Source: JACVRW01 sp963734025 (GTDB taxonomy: Bacteria > Actinomycetota > Thermoleophilia > Solirubrobacterales > Thermoleophilaceae). Taken from it: DNA of 64,000 nucleotides. This document shows, piece after piece, positions 48,962 to 58,948 of the stretch (the first letter of the stretch is position 1; each line of letters starts with the position of its first letter). The stretch lies in assembly GCA_963734025.1 (NCBI GenBank), contig CAVTFR010000021.1, forward strand, positions 1 through 64,000, given 5' to 3'. The notes beneath the pieces were generated by a model. It had not been told where the DNA came from and ran no database searches. It saw only the letters and a list, made by a program, of their open reading frames with translations. The position numbers were made by a program, and so were the translations under genes.

Positions 48962-49903
48962 ATGGGTCCGGCCGCGAGCGAGCTCGACCTGGCGCTCGCC
49001 GACGCAGGAGGCGCAAGCGCGCCGCGTGAGTACGGGGCGCGCCTGCGCCGGCTGCTGATGGCCGAGCTGGGCCGCGGTCAGGCCGAGCTCGCCGAGGCGC
49101 GCACGGGCCGCGCGCAGCCGATCGTCGTCGCGGTGGCCGCGGGCGCCGAGCGGCTGATCGCCGCGCTGCCGCTCGACCCGCGGCTGCGCGCCGACCCCGC
49201 CGCCGTGCCCGATCGCGGCTTCGAGCTCGCTGCGGGCGCCGTGGGCGCGCTTGTCGAGGCATGCGAGCCGGCGGCGCCAGCCTCGAACGCCGACCTCGGC
49301 CTGCTGGCGGGCGAGGACGGCGGCTTCCTCGTGCTCGCCTACCCCGCCGACGACGAGAGCTGGCGCGTGGAGTTCGCGCGTGAGGCACTCGACGAGGCGT
49401 GCCGACACATCGACCGGCTGCGGGCGCACACCTACACGCTCCCCGGGCACGTGCTCGAGCCCGCCGACCTGCGGCCGCCGACCGGGGCCACGCACCCGCT
49501 GCGCGTGGCAGAGACGATCAGCCGGCTGGGTGGCTCACCGCTCGACGACGACTCGGCGGAGGTGCTCGAGGACCAGGTGCTCGCCGTGCTCGAGCCGCCG
49601 GGCGCCGTGGCCCGGGCCCACGACGACCCGGACCCGCGCCGGCGCGTGATGCGCCGCATCCTGCAGCGGCTTGACGGCATGGGCAAGTGGGGCGGCTACC
49701 ACACGGCGTTCGACCATGTGGCGCGCGGCTTCGCCGGCAACGACCGCCAGCTCGCCAACGAGGTCGGCGAGGAGCTCGTGGCGGCGGGCCTGCTCGCGAC
49801 CAAGCCGAGCGTCGGCCAGCGTCACGTGTTCTTGAACCCGCGCCGGGCGGGCGACATCCGCCGGCTGATCGACGCGGGTGAGCTGCCACCGGAGCTGGCG
49901 TGA
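48962..49903 (+). CDS. Hypothetical protein with C-terminal winged-helix-like region
   Basis: A 313-residue soluble protein I do not recognise. The middle is charged (RVEFAREALDEACRHIDRLRA). The last 80 residues, GMGKWGGYHTAFDHVARGF then NEVGEELVAAGLLATKPS and HVFLNPRRAGDIRRLIDAG, look like a winged helix with a wing ending in FLNP. Start at ATG 48962, divergent from the helical protein gene with 44 bases between. It might act as a regulator, but no DNA-binding residues can be assigned. Confidence 0.72.
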   Translation: MGPAASELDLALADAGGASAPREYGARLRRLLMAELGRGQAELAEARTGRAQPIVVAVAAGAERLIAALPLDPRLRADPAAVPDRGFELAAGAVGALVEACEPAAPASNADLGLLAGEDGGFLVLAYPADDESWRVEFAREALDEACRHIDRLRAHTYTLPGHVLEPADLRPPTGATHPLRVAETISRLGGSPLDDDSAEVLEDQVLAVLEPPGAVARAHDDPDPRRRVMRRILQRLDGMGKWGGYHTAFDHVARGFAGNDRQLANEVGEELVAAGLLATKPSVGQRHVFLNPRRAGDIRRLIDAGELPPELA

Positions 49904-49961
49904 CCGCCGGCGGGCGGAGCTCGCAGCGGCGATCCGGCGGCGGAGTCGCCTCGCAGCGCGC

Positions 49962-51125
49962 TCAGCCGATCGGCTTGACCTCGAGCCGGCCGTTCTCGGC
50001 CACGCTCAGGCTGCGCCGCCCCGCCGCCAGCTCGCGCAGCTCGTCGCCAACGAGCTCGCGCCGCCAGCCCCGGGTCACGCGCAGGCCGTCGCCGTTCTCG
50101 CCGCGGCGCAGCGCCGACATCAGCGCGGCGAGTTCGGCCTGAGTGGCGATCAGCTCGACGGCCACTCCCGACTCGCTCGAGCGATGACGCACAAGTGCCT
50201 GGGCGAGCGACACGACGGGCGCGTCTGACGAGTCGCGCTGCGGCGGCTCCGGGGGCGGGGGCGGCGGAGTGCGCTCGCGCCCGCGGGCGATCGCTCGCAG
50301 CAGGTCGTCGCCGCGGCGGTGGAAGGTCTGCGGCGGCAGGCCGCGGATCTGCTCGAGCGCGTGGCGATCGCGCGGGGTGCGGCGAGCGATCTCGATCAGG
50401 GCCTGGTCGGGGATCACCGTGCTCGGCGGCCTGTCCGCCGCGCGGGCTGTCTGCTCGCGCCACTCGGCGAGCTCGCGCGCCACCGCCCGTCCGGAGTCGG
50501 AGAGCCGGCCCAGGCGCGGGAGCCGCTCGTAGGCGCGCTCCGGGGTGCGCTCGTCGGTCGACTCGGCGACGAGCCGGGACTCCTCGCGCGCCCAGTCGAG
50601 CCGGCCGCGCTCGGCGAGCTGCCGCTCCAGCTCTGTGCCGAGCTCGAGCAGGAGGCGAGCGTCGTCGGCGGCGTACTCGAGCTGCTGGGGGCTGAGCGGG
50701 CGGCGGTCCCAGCGCGTGAAGCCCTCGCTTCCCTTGAGCTTGACGCGCAGCACCTTGCGGACCAGCGACTCGTACCCCTCCTGGTTGCCGAAGCCGAGAA
50801 AGCCCGCGGCGAGCTGCGTGTCGAAGACGTTCGTCACGTCTGTGTTCCAGCTGCGCCGCATGATCGCCACGTCCTGACGACCGGCGTGCACCACGATCTC
50901 GATAGCCGGGTCGGCGAGCACCCGCGCGAGCGGCTCGGGGTCGAGCTCGTGCTCGATCGGGTCGAGCACCTCGGTGCGCACCCCGCCCGGCGCGTCAGGG
51001 TCGGGAACCGCCACCTGGGCAAGGCACAGGAGGGCCTGGTAGCGCCGCTCCGAGACGAACTCGGTGTCGATTGCGACCCGTCCGCCCGCAACGGCGCACT
51101 CGGCAAGCTCGGTGATCACGCTCAT
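49962..51125 (-). CDS. rnd: Ribonuclease D
   Basis: A 387-residue 3'-5' exoribonuclease for tRNA and stable-RNA trimming. The DEDD motifs are visible: AIDTEFVSER (ExoI), HAGRQDVAIMRR with NVFDTQLAAGFLG (ExoII) and YAADDARLLLEL (ExoIII, Tyr type). An HRDC domain follows (about 210-290, IPDQALIEIARRTPRDRHAL). The C-terminal 90 residues are extra, including a proline run, and may form a second HRDC-like fold. ATG 51125. Next to a membrane protease gene in the same direction, seven bases away. Confidence 0.93.
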   Translation of the reverse strand: MSVITELAECAVAGGRVAIDTEFVSERRYQALLCLAQVAVPDPDAPGGVRTEVLDPIEHELDPEPLARVLADPAIEIVVHAGRQDVAIMRRSWNTDVTNVFDTQLAAGFLGFGNQEGYESLVRKVLRVKLKGSEGFTRWDRRPLSPQQLEYAADDARLLLELGTELERQLAERGRLDWAREESRLVAESTDERTPERAYERLPRLGRLSDSGRAVARELAEWREQTARAADRPPSTVIPDQALIEIARRTPRDRHALEQIRGLPPQTFHRRGDDLLRAIARGRERTPPPPPPEPPQRDSSDAPVVSLAQALVRHRSSESGVAVELIATQAELAALMSALRRGENGDGLRVTRGWRRELVGDELRELAAGRRSLSVAENGRLEVKPIG

Positions 51126-51132
51126 CCGGCGG

Positions 51133-51807
51133 TCAGCGCCTGGAGATCAGGAAGAAATAGATCAGCTGGCCCAGCGAGGCCACGAAGCCGGCGACGTAGG
51201 TGAGCGCGGCCGCCCGCAGCACCGCGCGCGCGCCGTCGACCTCGTCCGCTGCCAGCAGGTCCTGCGAGTCGAGTGCGACGAGGGCGCGCTTCGAGGCGTC
51301 GAACTCGACCGGGAGCGTCACAAGCTGGAAGAGGACGACCGCCGAGAACAGGACGAGCCCGACGGTGACGAGCCCGGTGAGCCCCAAGATCAGGCCCATC
51401 AGCACGGGCAGGAACCACAGCGACTGGCCGAACTGGGCGGCCGGCAGGACCGTTTGGCGGATGCGCATGGGCCTGTAGTTGCGCGCGTCCTGGATCGCGT
51501 GGCCGGCCTCGTGGGCGGCGACGCCGAGCGCGGCCACCGTGGCGGCCTGGCCAACGCTCTCGGAGAGGTTGAGCGTCCGCGAGCGCGGGTCGTAGTGATC
51601 GGTGAGGTGACCTGCGATCGGGCGGATCGTCACGCCCTCGAGACCCGAGTATCGGATGACCGCCTCGGCGGCCTGTGCGCCGGTCAGCCCGTTGCGCGTC
51701 GGGACCTGGCTGTAGCGCTTGAAGGTCGACTTGACGCGCATCTGCGCCCACAGCCCGAAGAGAAGCGGCACACCCGCGCAGATCAGCCAGATCCAGAGTC
51801 CTTCCAT
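51133..51807 (-). CDS. Membrane zinc metallopeptidase, YugP type
   Basis: A 224-residue membrane protease of the Zn_peptidase_2 family. The zinc motif HEAGH is in AALGVAAHEAGHAIQDA. Helices lie at the N-terminus (LWIWLICAGVPLLFGLWAQM) and in the second half (FLPVLMGLILGLTGLVTVGL and the C-terminal YVAGFVASLGQLIYFFLI). ATG 51807 is chosen over the upstream in-frame position since it begins the first helix. Its role is unknown, perhaps membrane protein quality control. Confidence 0.9.
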   Translation of the reverse strand: MEGLWIWLICAGVPLLFGLWAQMRVKSTFKRYSQVPTRNGLTGAQAAEAVIRYSGLEGVTIRPIAGHLTDHYDPRSRTLNLSESVGQAATVAALGVAAHEAGHAIQDARNYRPMRIRQTVLPAAQFGQSLWFLPVLMGLILGLTGLVTVGLVLFSAVVLFQLVTLPVEFDASKRALVALDSQDLLAADEVDGARAVLRAAALTYVAGFVASLGQLIYFFLISRR

Positions 51808-51854
51808 GTGCGCGCAGGACCCTAGCTGAGGTCGCGCACGTAATACTCGAGGTA

Positions 51855-53132
51855 GTGCTGCTAGCCGCCTTCTTCGCAAGCGTGGCCGCGCTCGCGCCTG
51901 CGCAGGCGGCGCTGCCGGCCTCGACCGAGACGATCGGCACGTCCGCCGAGGGGCGCGCGATTCGCGCCGAGCTCGTGGGCAGCCCGCGGGCGCCGACGAA
52001 GATCCTCGTCGTCGGCTCGATTCACGGGAACGAGCCGGCCGGCGAGGCCATCGCCCGCCGCCTGCGGCGCGTGCGCCCGCCGAGCGGCATCGCTCTGTGG
52101 GTCATCGACGACGCGAATCCGGACGGGAGCGCCGCCGGCTCTCGCCACAATGCTCACGGGGTCGACCTCAACCGCAACTTCCCCTACCGCTGGCAGCCTC
52201 AGGACGGCGTCTACGAGTCAGGCCCCGGTCCGGCCTCCGAGCCCGAGACGCAGGTGCTGCAGCGCTTCATCGAGCGCGAGCGTCCGCGCGTGACGCTCTG
52301 GTACCACCAGGCGCTCCGCATGGTGGTGACGGCGGAGGGCGATCCGGCGCTCGAGCGCCTCTACGCGCGCGGGTCCGGACTGCCGCGCCGGGCCCTGCCG
52401 GACTACCACGGCACCGTCAGCTCCTGGCAGAACAGCAGCTTCGAGGGCGACACGGCGTTCGTCGTCGAGCTGCCCGGCGGGCGCCTCGACACGACGAGCG
52501 TCCGCAGGCACACGCGCACCGTGCTCTCGCTGGCCCGCGCGATCGCGCCCGCGCGCGTCACGCCCAAGCCGATCCCGTACGGGCCGGAGCGGCGCGCGCA
52601 GATGGCGGACTACGCGCAGCGCCACTACGGGATCGCCGACTACCGGCTCCGCGATCCGAAGGTGATCGTCCAGCACTACACGGTCACGGACAGCTTCCCG
52701 CCGGTCTTCAACTACTTCTCGGTCAACCAGCCGGATCCCGAGCTGAACGAGCTGCCGGGCGTGTGCTCTCACTACGTGATCGACCGCGACGGCACCGCCT
52801 ACGAGCTCGTGCCGCCGCGCATCATGTGCCGCCATACCGTCGGGCTGAACTACACGGCGATCGGGATCGAGCACGTCGGACAGAGCGATGCGCAGGTGAT
52901 GGGCAACTCGCTCCAGCGAGCCGCCTCGCTGCGGCTCACGCGGATGCTGCAGGGCCGCTACGGGATCGCGACGAACAACGTGATCGGCCACAACGAGAAC
53001 CGCTCGAGCCCGTACCACCGCGAGCGCGTGCCGCGCCTGCGCGCCCAGACCCACGGCGACTTCCCCAAGCCGGTGATGGACTCGTACCGGCGCCTCCTGC
53101 GCCGGCTGCCGGCGCCGGCGAGCTTGCGCTAG
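51855..53132 (+). CDS. Secreted bifunctional peptidoglycan hydrolase: M14 peptidase + N-acetylmuramoyl-alanine amidase
   Basis: A 425-residue protein with an N-terminal signal (LLAAFFASVAALAPAQA). The first half is an M14 zinc carboxypeptidase like MpaA/murein tripeptide amidase: SIHGNEPAG (HxxE zinc), NPDGSAAGSRHNAHGVDLNR and the catalytic FVVELPGG. The second half is an Amidase_2 (type 2 amidase): HYTVTDSFPP, CRHTVGLNYTAIGIEHVGQ and GHNENRSSPYH give the zinc His, Tyr and Glu/Lys-equivalent positions. GTG 51855. Together they would cut stem-peptide bonds and release peptides from muramic acid. Such a fusion is uncommon. Confidence 0.85.
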   Translation: MLLAAFFASVAALAPAQAALPASTETIGTSAEGRAIRAELVGSPRAPTKILVVGSIHGNEPAGEAIARRLRRVRPPSGIALWVIDDANPDGSAAGSRHNAHGVDLNRNFPYRWQPQDGVYESGPGPASEPETQVLQRFIERERPRVTLWYHQALRMVVTAEGDPALERLYARGSGLPRRALPDYHGTVSSWQNSSFEGDTAFVVELPGGRLDTTSVRRHTRTVLSLARAIAPARVTPKPIPYGPERRAQMADYAQRHYGIADYRLRDPKVIVQHYTVTDSFPPVFNYFSVNQPDPELNELPGVCSHYVIDRDGTAYELVPPRIMCRHTVGLNYTAIGIEHVGQSDAQVMGNSLQRAASLRLTRMLQGRYGIATNNVIGHNENRSSPYHRERVPRLRAQTHGDFPKPVMDSYRRLLRRLPAPASLR

Positions 53133-53318
53133 CCGCGCCCGCGGCGCAGCCGGTGGAGGCCGTAGCGTGCAGACAGGACGGCGATGTCCGCGAGGACGCT
53201 CCACAGGTGGCCGAGCGGGCCGGTGATGAGCCATGCCTGGAGCCGCTCGGCGGGTGGGCGGCTCAGCGAGGGCACTGACAGCACGCTACCGCCTGGCTCC
53301 ACTATCTTCAGACGACCT

Positions 53319-54722
53319 ATGGCCACCGCTGTGAGCACCAAGACCACCGAGCTCGGCGAGTCGCGCGTGCGCGTGGACGTCGAGGTCGAGAGCGGCGCGC
53401 TCGAGCGCGAGATGGAGACCGCGGCCGCCGAGATCGGCAGGGACATGCGCGTGCCCGGGTTCCGCAGCGGCAAGGTGCCGGCACAGGTGGTCCTTCGCCA
53501 GGTCGGCCGCGAGGCGGTGCTCGACGAGGCCGTCCGCCGCGGGCTGCCGGGGTGGTACGAGGAGGCGATCCACGAGGCGGGCATCGCGACGGTCGGCGAC
53601 CCCCAGATAGACCTCACCGACCTGCCGGAGAGGGGATCGCCGCTCGCGTTCTCGTTCGAGGTCGGCATCGTCCCGCCGGCGCGGCTCGGTGAGTACCGGG
53701 GCGTCGAGGTCGGGCGCCGCGAGCCGGTCGCCAGCCCGGACGAGGTCCAGGCCGAGCTCGAGCGAATGCGCGAGTCGGGTGCTTCCTTGGAGACGGTCGA
53801 GCGCGAGGCCGCCGACGGCGACTTCGTCGTCATGGACTTCGTCGGCAGCGTCGACGGCGAGGAGTTTGCCGGCGGCGAGGCGCGCGGCCATGTGGCGGAG
53901 CTCGGCGCGGGCCGGCTCATCCCGGGGTTCGAGGAGCAGCTGCGCGGCGCCCGCGCCGGCGAGCAGCGCGAGGTGCGAGTCACCTTCCCCGAGGACTACC
54001 AGGCCGAGCACTTGGCCGCGAAAGACGCCGTCTTCTCCGTCGACGTCAAGGAGGTCAAGGAGAAGCAGCTGCCCGAGCTCGATGACGATTTCGCGGTCGA
54101 GGCGGGCGGATACGACTCCCTGGATGAGCTGCGCGCCGAGGTCGAGGAGCGCATCAAGGAGGCCGAGGAACGTGCCATCGAGGGCGAGTTCCGCGAGGCC
54201 GCCGTCGACGCCGTCGTGGCCTCCTCGACCATCGAGATCCCGCACGAGCTCGTCCACTCGAAGGCGCACGAGATGTGGCACCGCACGTCACGCCGGCTCG
54301 CCGCCCAGGGCGTGGACCCCGCGCGCTACCTCGAGATGACCGGCAAGACCGAGGAGGAGCTCGTCGTCGAGTCGGAGTCGGACGCCGAGCTGGCGCTGAA
54401 GCGCGAGGCCGTGCTTGCAGCGATCGTCGAGGCCGAGGGCATCGAGGTGACCGACGACGAGCTGAACGAGGCGCTGCGCGCCGCCGCGCCGCCCGACGCC
54501 TCCGAGAAGCAGCTGAAGCGCGCCCTGAAGCGCGCCCGCTCCCAGGGCGCCGACGAGGCGCTGCGCGAGGACATCGCGATGCGCAAGGCGGTCGACCTCG
54601 TGGTCGACAACGCCAAGCCGATCCCCGTCGAGCAGGCAGCGGCCCGCGAGGCGCTCTGGACGCCCGAGAAGGGCGAGGAACAGGGCGCCGGCGCCGGCCA
54701 GATCTGGACGCCGGGCTCTTAG
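53319..54722 (+). CDS. tig: Trigger factor (ribosome-associated chaperone/prolyl isomerase)
   Basis: A 467-residue chaperone. The N-terminal ribosome-binding domain has the signature VPGFRSGKVP (GFRxGKxP). The PPIase FKBP-like domain spans about 160-250 (DGDFVVMDFVGSVDGEEFAGGEA), and a long helical C-terminal arm follows (LDELRAEVEERIKEAEERA...). ATG 53319 is the first start in the domain; the longer reading upstream is not similar. It heads the usual tig-clpP-clpX order, here with one inserted gene. A repeat palindrome follows its stop at 54803. Confidence 0.94.
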   Translation: MATAVSTKTTELGESRVRVDVEVESGALEREMETAAAEIGRDMRVPGFRSGKVPAQVVLRQVGREAVLDEAVRRGLPGWYEEAIHEAGIATVGDPQIDLTDLPERGSPLAFSFEVGIVPPARLGEYRGVEVGRREPVASPDEVQAELERMRESGASLETVEREAADGDFVVMDFVGSVDGEEFAGGEARGHVAELGAGRLIPGFEEQLRGARAGEQREVRVTFPEDYQAEHLAAKDAVFSVDVKEVKEKQLPELDDDFAVEAGGYDSLDELRAEVEERIKEAEERAIEGEFREAAVDAVVASSTIEIPHELVHSKAHEMWHRTSRRLAAQGVDPARYLEMTGKTEEELVVESESDAELALKREAVLAAIVEAEGIEVTDDELNEALRAAAPPDASEKQLKRALKRARSQGADEALREDIAMRKAVDLVVDNAKPIPVEQAAAREALWTPEKGEEQGAGAGQIWTPGS

Positions 54723-54793
54723 CGGCGCCGGTTGTCGCAGAACCGTTGCTCGTGTAACCCACGCGTGCGCCCCGCCCGGCGACACTGCGGCCC

Positions 54794-55780
54794 ATGGCCG
54801 AGGCTCACTACGAAACTCAACCAGGAGTTGAACTTCGTAGTGAGCTCCCGAGGGATGCGGCGATCGCGGCGTTTGCGCACGCGCGGCATGGGGTCGTCAC
54901 GACGGCGGAGCTGGGTCGGTTCGGGCTCGGGCCGGCCGCGGTGGCCCGGCGCGCGAAGGAGGGGCGCCTGTTTCGCGTGCACCGAAGCGTCTACAGCCTC
55001 GGCCGGCCCGACCTGACGCCGGAGGGCCGCCGGATGGCGGCCGTCCTGGCGTGCGGTCCGCAGGCCGTTCTCTCTCACCGCTCGGCCGCCGCCCAGCACG
55101 GCCTGCTCTCCGACTGGCGGGAACTGCCCGACGTGACCATTCCGGGCCCGCGGCGCCGTCCGCGCCCCGGCATCCGCGTCCACTCGAGCCTCACCCTCGC
55201 TGCCCCGGACGTCACCACCGTCGACGGCATTCCCTGCACATCCGTGGCACGCACGCTCGTCGACCTCGGCGACCGCGAACCCGATCGCCTTGTCGAGCGG
55301 GCAGTCGACCAGGCCGAGGTGCTGGGGCTGTTTGACCTGACCGCCGTCGACGACGCCCTGCAACGCGCGGGGCCGAAGCGCGGACCAGGAGTCCTTCGCC
55401 GCGTGCTCGTCGAGTGCGGCGAGCCTGCCATCACCGACCGCGAGCTCGAGGAGCGCTTCCTTCTGCTTGTCCGCCACGCCGGCCTCACCGCCCCCGAGGT
55501 CAATGCCTGGCTCGTGACCGACGCCGCCTCCTACAAGGCCGACTTCCTGTGGAGACCGGAGCAGCTCGTCATCGAGACCGACAGCCGGACCTTCCACACC
55601 AGCCGCGGGGCATTCGAGCACGACCGCCTCCGCGACCAGCGCCTGACGCTGGCCGGCTTCACCGTGGTGAGGTTCACCTGGCGCCAGGTCACGCGCGACC
55701 CTGGAGCGGTTGTCGCCACGCTGAAGGCCCTCTTGGACCCGGGACACCGGCGGCCCGTCGCTAGACTCGCCCACCCATGA
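54794..55780 (+). CDS. AbiEi-type antitoxin domain + DUF559 (Vsr-like) protein
   Basis: A 328-residue protein common in actinobacteria. The N-terminal AbiEi_4-like winged helix is AAIAAFAHARHGVVTTAEL, followed by VLSHRSAAAQHGLL. The C-terminal DUF559 domain is a Vsr/PD-(D/E)XK-like endonuclease fold: YKADFLWRPEQLVIETDSRT, then FEHDRLRDQRLTLAGFTVV. No partner toxin is adjacent. ATG 54794 lies before the first codons formed by a 43-bp repeat palindrome (54803-54845), which encodes residues 4-18; no alternative start exists before residue 48. The gene sits between tig and clpP in the same direction and overlaps clpP (ATGA), so it may be co-transcribed. Function unknown. Confidence 0.82.
   Translation: MAEAHYETQPGVELRSELPRDAAIAAFAHARHGVVTTAELGRFGLGPAAVARRAKEGRLFRVHRSVYSLGRPDLTPEGRRMAAVLACGPQAVLSHRSAAAQHGLLSDWRELPDVTIPGPRRRPRPGIRVHSSLTLAAPDVTTVDGIPCTSVARTLVDLGDREPDRLVERAVDQAEVLGLFDLTAVDDALQRAGPKRGPGVLRRVLVECGEPAITDRELEERFLLLVRHAGLTAPEVNAWLVTDAASYKADFLWRPEQLVIETDSRTFHTSRGAFEHDRLRDQRLTLAGFTVVRFTWRQVTRDPGAVVATLKALLDPGHRRPVARLAHP
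54803..54845. repeat. 43-bp palindromic element, copy 2
   Basis: Nineteen-base arms (54803-54821 and 54827-54845) around the loop CAGGA. The two arms are exact reverse complements of the arms of the element at 18100-18142, so the same element is inserted in opposite orientation 36.7 kb away. It follows the tig stop as a possible terminator but also provides the first codons of the DUF559 gene. Confidence 0.8.
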
Positions 55781-56361
55781 GTCCACTCGTTCCAATGGTG
55801 GTCGAGCAGACCTCTCGGGGGGAGCGCGCCTTCGACATCTACTCGCGCCTCCTCAACGAGCGGATCGTCTTCCTCGGCACTCCCGTCACAGACGACATCG
55901 CCAACCTGATCGTGGCCCAGCTCCTCCACCTCGAGTCGGAGGATCCGGACAAGGACATTTCGCTCTACATCAACTCGCCGGGCGGATCCGTCTACGCCGG
56001 GCTCGCGATCTACGACACGATGCAGTTCATCAAGCCCGACGTGCAGACGATCTGCGTCGGCATCGCAATGTCGATGGGCGCACTGCTGCTCGGCGGCGGG
56101 GCTGCGGGCAAGCGCATGGCGCTGCCCAACGCCAAGATCCTCATCCACCAGGTGAGCTCCGGCTTCCAGGGCCAGGCCACCGACATCGAGATCCACGCGC
56201 GCGAGATCATCGACGTGCGCCAGCGGCTCGACAAGATCCTCGCGCTCCACACCGGCCAGGACTTCGAGAAGGTCACGCGCGACACCGAGCGTGACTACTT
56301 CATGTCCGCCGAGGAGGCGAAGGACTACAACCTCATCGACAGGGTCATCGACAAGCACTAG
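55777..56361 (+). CDS. clpP: ATP-dependent Clp protease proteolytic subunit
   Basis: A 194-residue serine protease of the ClpP family that forms the degradation chamber with ClpX. The catalytic Ser lies in ICVGIAMSMGALLLGGG, the His in AKILIHQVSSGF and the Asp in the IDVRQRLDKIL region, which gives the full triad. The family start SRGERAFDIYSRLL is present. ATG 55777 overlaps the upstream stop; ATG 55795 is a second choice. A perfect hairpin separates it from clpX. Confidence 0.96.
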   Translation: MSPLVPMVVEQTSRGERAFDIYSRLLNERIVFLGTPVTDDIANLIVAQLLHLESEDPDKDISLYINSPGGSVYAGLAIYDTMQFIKPDVQTICVGIAMSMGALLLGGGAAGKRMALPNAKILIHQVSSGFQGQATDIEIHAREIIDVRQRLDKILALHTGQDFEKVTRDTERDYFMSAEEAKDYNLIDRVIDKH

Positions 56362-56372
56362 CCCGACGAAAG

Positions 56373-56397
56373 CCGGCTCCCAGTTGCAGGGAGCCGG
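56373..56397 (+). terminator. Hairpin between clpP and clpX
   Basis: A perfect 9-bp stem (CCGGCTCCC with GGGAGCCGG) around a 7-base loop, 12 bases after the clpP stop and 65 before the clpX start. It has no U-tract and could be a terminator or attenuator, leaving clpX partly on its own promoter. Confidence 0.5.
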
Positions 56398-56461
56398 ACA
56401 TCTGTCGAGTATCTACCTGGGCGAAGCCTCGCTGATACCCTCGCCGACTGAGGAGAGACCT

Positions 56462-57748
<1,287 letters not shown>

Positions 57749-57761
57749 CGAGAGCCCCCGC

Positions 57762-58433
57762 GTGAAGCAGGTCGCGGAGGGCGTCTGGCAGCTGCGCGGC
57801 TTCCCGCCCAACGCGATCAACGTCTACCTCGCCGAGGACGTGCTGATCGACGCCGGCACGAGGCACTCGGGCCGCCGCATCCTGACGCAGCTCGACGGAC
57901 GGGCCGTCCACGCGCACGCGCTCACCCACGCTCATCCCGACCATCAGGGAGCGTCAGATGAGGTCTGCGGAAAGCTCGGCATCGAGTACTGGGTGGCGGA
58001 GAAAGAGGTCCCGTACGCCGAGCGTCCGGCCACGATCGGCGACGCCCAGCCGGGCCATCCGTACACCCGCTTCGAAATGAGGTACCTCTTTGGGCCCGGG
58101 CGCAACGTCGATCGCGTGCTTCACGAAGGAGATGAGGTCGTGGGCTTCACGGTTCTCGAGGTGCCCGGCCATTCGCCGGGCCACATCGCGTTCTGGCGCG
58201 AGCGCGACGGCGTTCTGATCGTCGGCGACGTGATCAACAACATGAACATCCTCACCGGCCTCCCAGGGCTCCACGAACCCCCGCGGTTCGTCGCAGCCGA
58301 CGACGTGGAGAACCGCCGCTCCGCGCGCCGGCTCGCCGCCCTCGAGCCCAGGGTGATGCTGTTCGGTCACGGGAGCCCGCTGCGCGACACGCGCAAGTTC
58401 GTCGACTTCGTGGCGGGCCTTTCCGGCCCCTGA
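57762..58433 (+). CDS. Metallo-beta-lactamase-fold hydrolase
   Basis: A 223-residue MBL-fold protein. The zinc motif is THAHPDHQG, followed by the further His in VPGHSPGHIAFW and Asp in VLIVGDVIN, and the last His in LFGHGSP. GTG 57762. It follows clpX by 14 bases. Substrate is unknown; thioesterase, lactonase or phosphodiesterase relatives exist. Confidence 0.88.
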   Translation: MKQVAEGVWQLRGFPPNAINVYLAEDVLIDAGTRHSGRRILTQLDGRAVHAHALTHAHPDHQGASDEVCGKLGIEYWVAEKEVPYAERPATIGDAQPGHPYTRFEMRYLFGPGRNVDRVLHEGDEVVGFTVLEVPGHSPGHIAFWRERDGVLIVGDVINNMNILTGLPGLHEPPRFVAADDVENRRSARRLAALEPRVMLFGHGSPLRDTRKFVDFVAGLSGP

Positions 58434-58438
58434 TTCCG

Positions 58439-58948
58439 CTAGCCGCGGGCGCTCTGCGCGCGACCGACGCGCTGGATCGCCTCGAGCTCCTCGATCGCGA
58501 GCAGGTCCTTCGGCCGGCCGGCGGCGCGCTTCATTGCAATCAGGTCCTCGACCGAGGCCACGGCGACCGAGAACGCGCCGAGGTCGAGCCGCTCCGCCCG
58601 CCGGCGGAGGACCTCGTAGGCGGGGGCTCCGGGCGGAAGGGCGACAAGGTCGAGTGGTCCGGCGGACGTGTCGAGCGTGAGGAGCTCGGACTGCCCGAGC
58701 GTGCGCTCGTCGGGCACGAACGGGACGGGCTCACCGACCCCGCGCAGCTTCGCCCCGAGCTCGCCCAAGGCCTTGGCCAGGGCCTGCAGGTTCCCCTCGT
58801 CGCGCGCAAAGCAGATGTCGACGTCCTGGGTCAGGGTGGCCGACCCGTGCAGCACGGCGGCCAGCCCGCCGATGAGCACGTAGTCGACCCCTCGCGCCGT
58901 CAGCAGGCCGAGCAGTCGGCCCGGATCAAGCTCAGCCGGTCCCGTCAC
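58439..58948 (-). CDS. Nucleotidyltransferase of a toxin-antitoxin-like pair
   Basis: A 169-residue nucleotidyltransferase-fold protein. The motif YVLIGGLAAVLHGSATLTQDVDIC carries the GG...H.S..T.D.D catalytic pattern of the MNT/AbiEii-like group, and a further Asp is near LLTLDTSAGPLDLVAL. It overlaps the upstream HTH gene by 17 bases, and both are on the minus strand with the HTH gene first. That is the usual order for a pair where the nucleotidyltransferase acts as toxin. Convergent with the MBL hydrolase, five bases apart. Confidence 0.75.
   Translation of the reverse strand: MTGPAELDPGRLLGLLTARGVDYVLIGGLAAVLHGSATLTQDVDICFARDEGNLQALAKALGELGAKLRGVGEPVPFVPDERTLGQSELLTLDTSAGPLDLVALPPGAPAYEVLRRRAERLDLGAFSVAVASVEDLIAMKRAAGRPKDLLAIEELEAIQRVGRAQSARG

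Noticed and set aside
48962..49903. Antisense long frame on 48429-49388 as the real gene
   Set aside because: Only its last 162 residues look like protein; the rest is a low-complexity shadow of the plus-strand gene.
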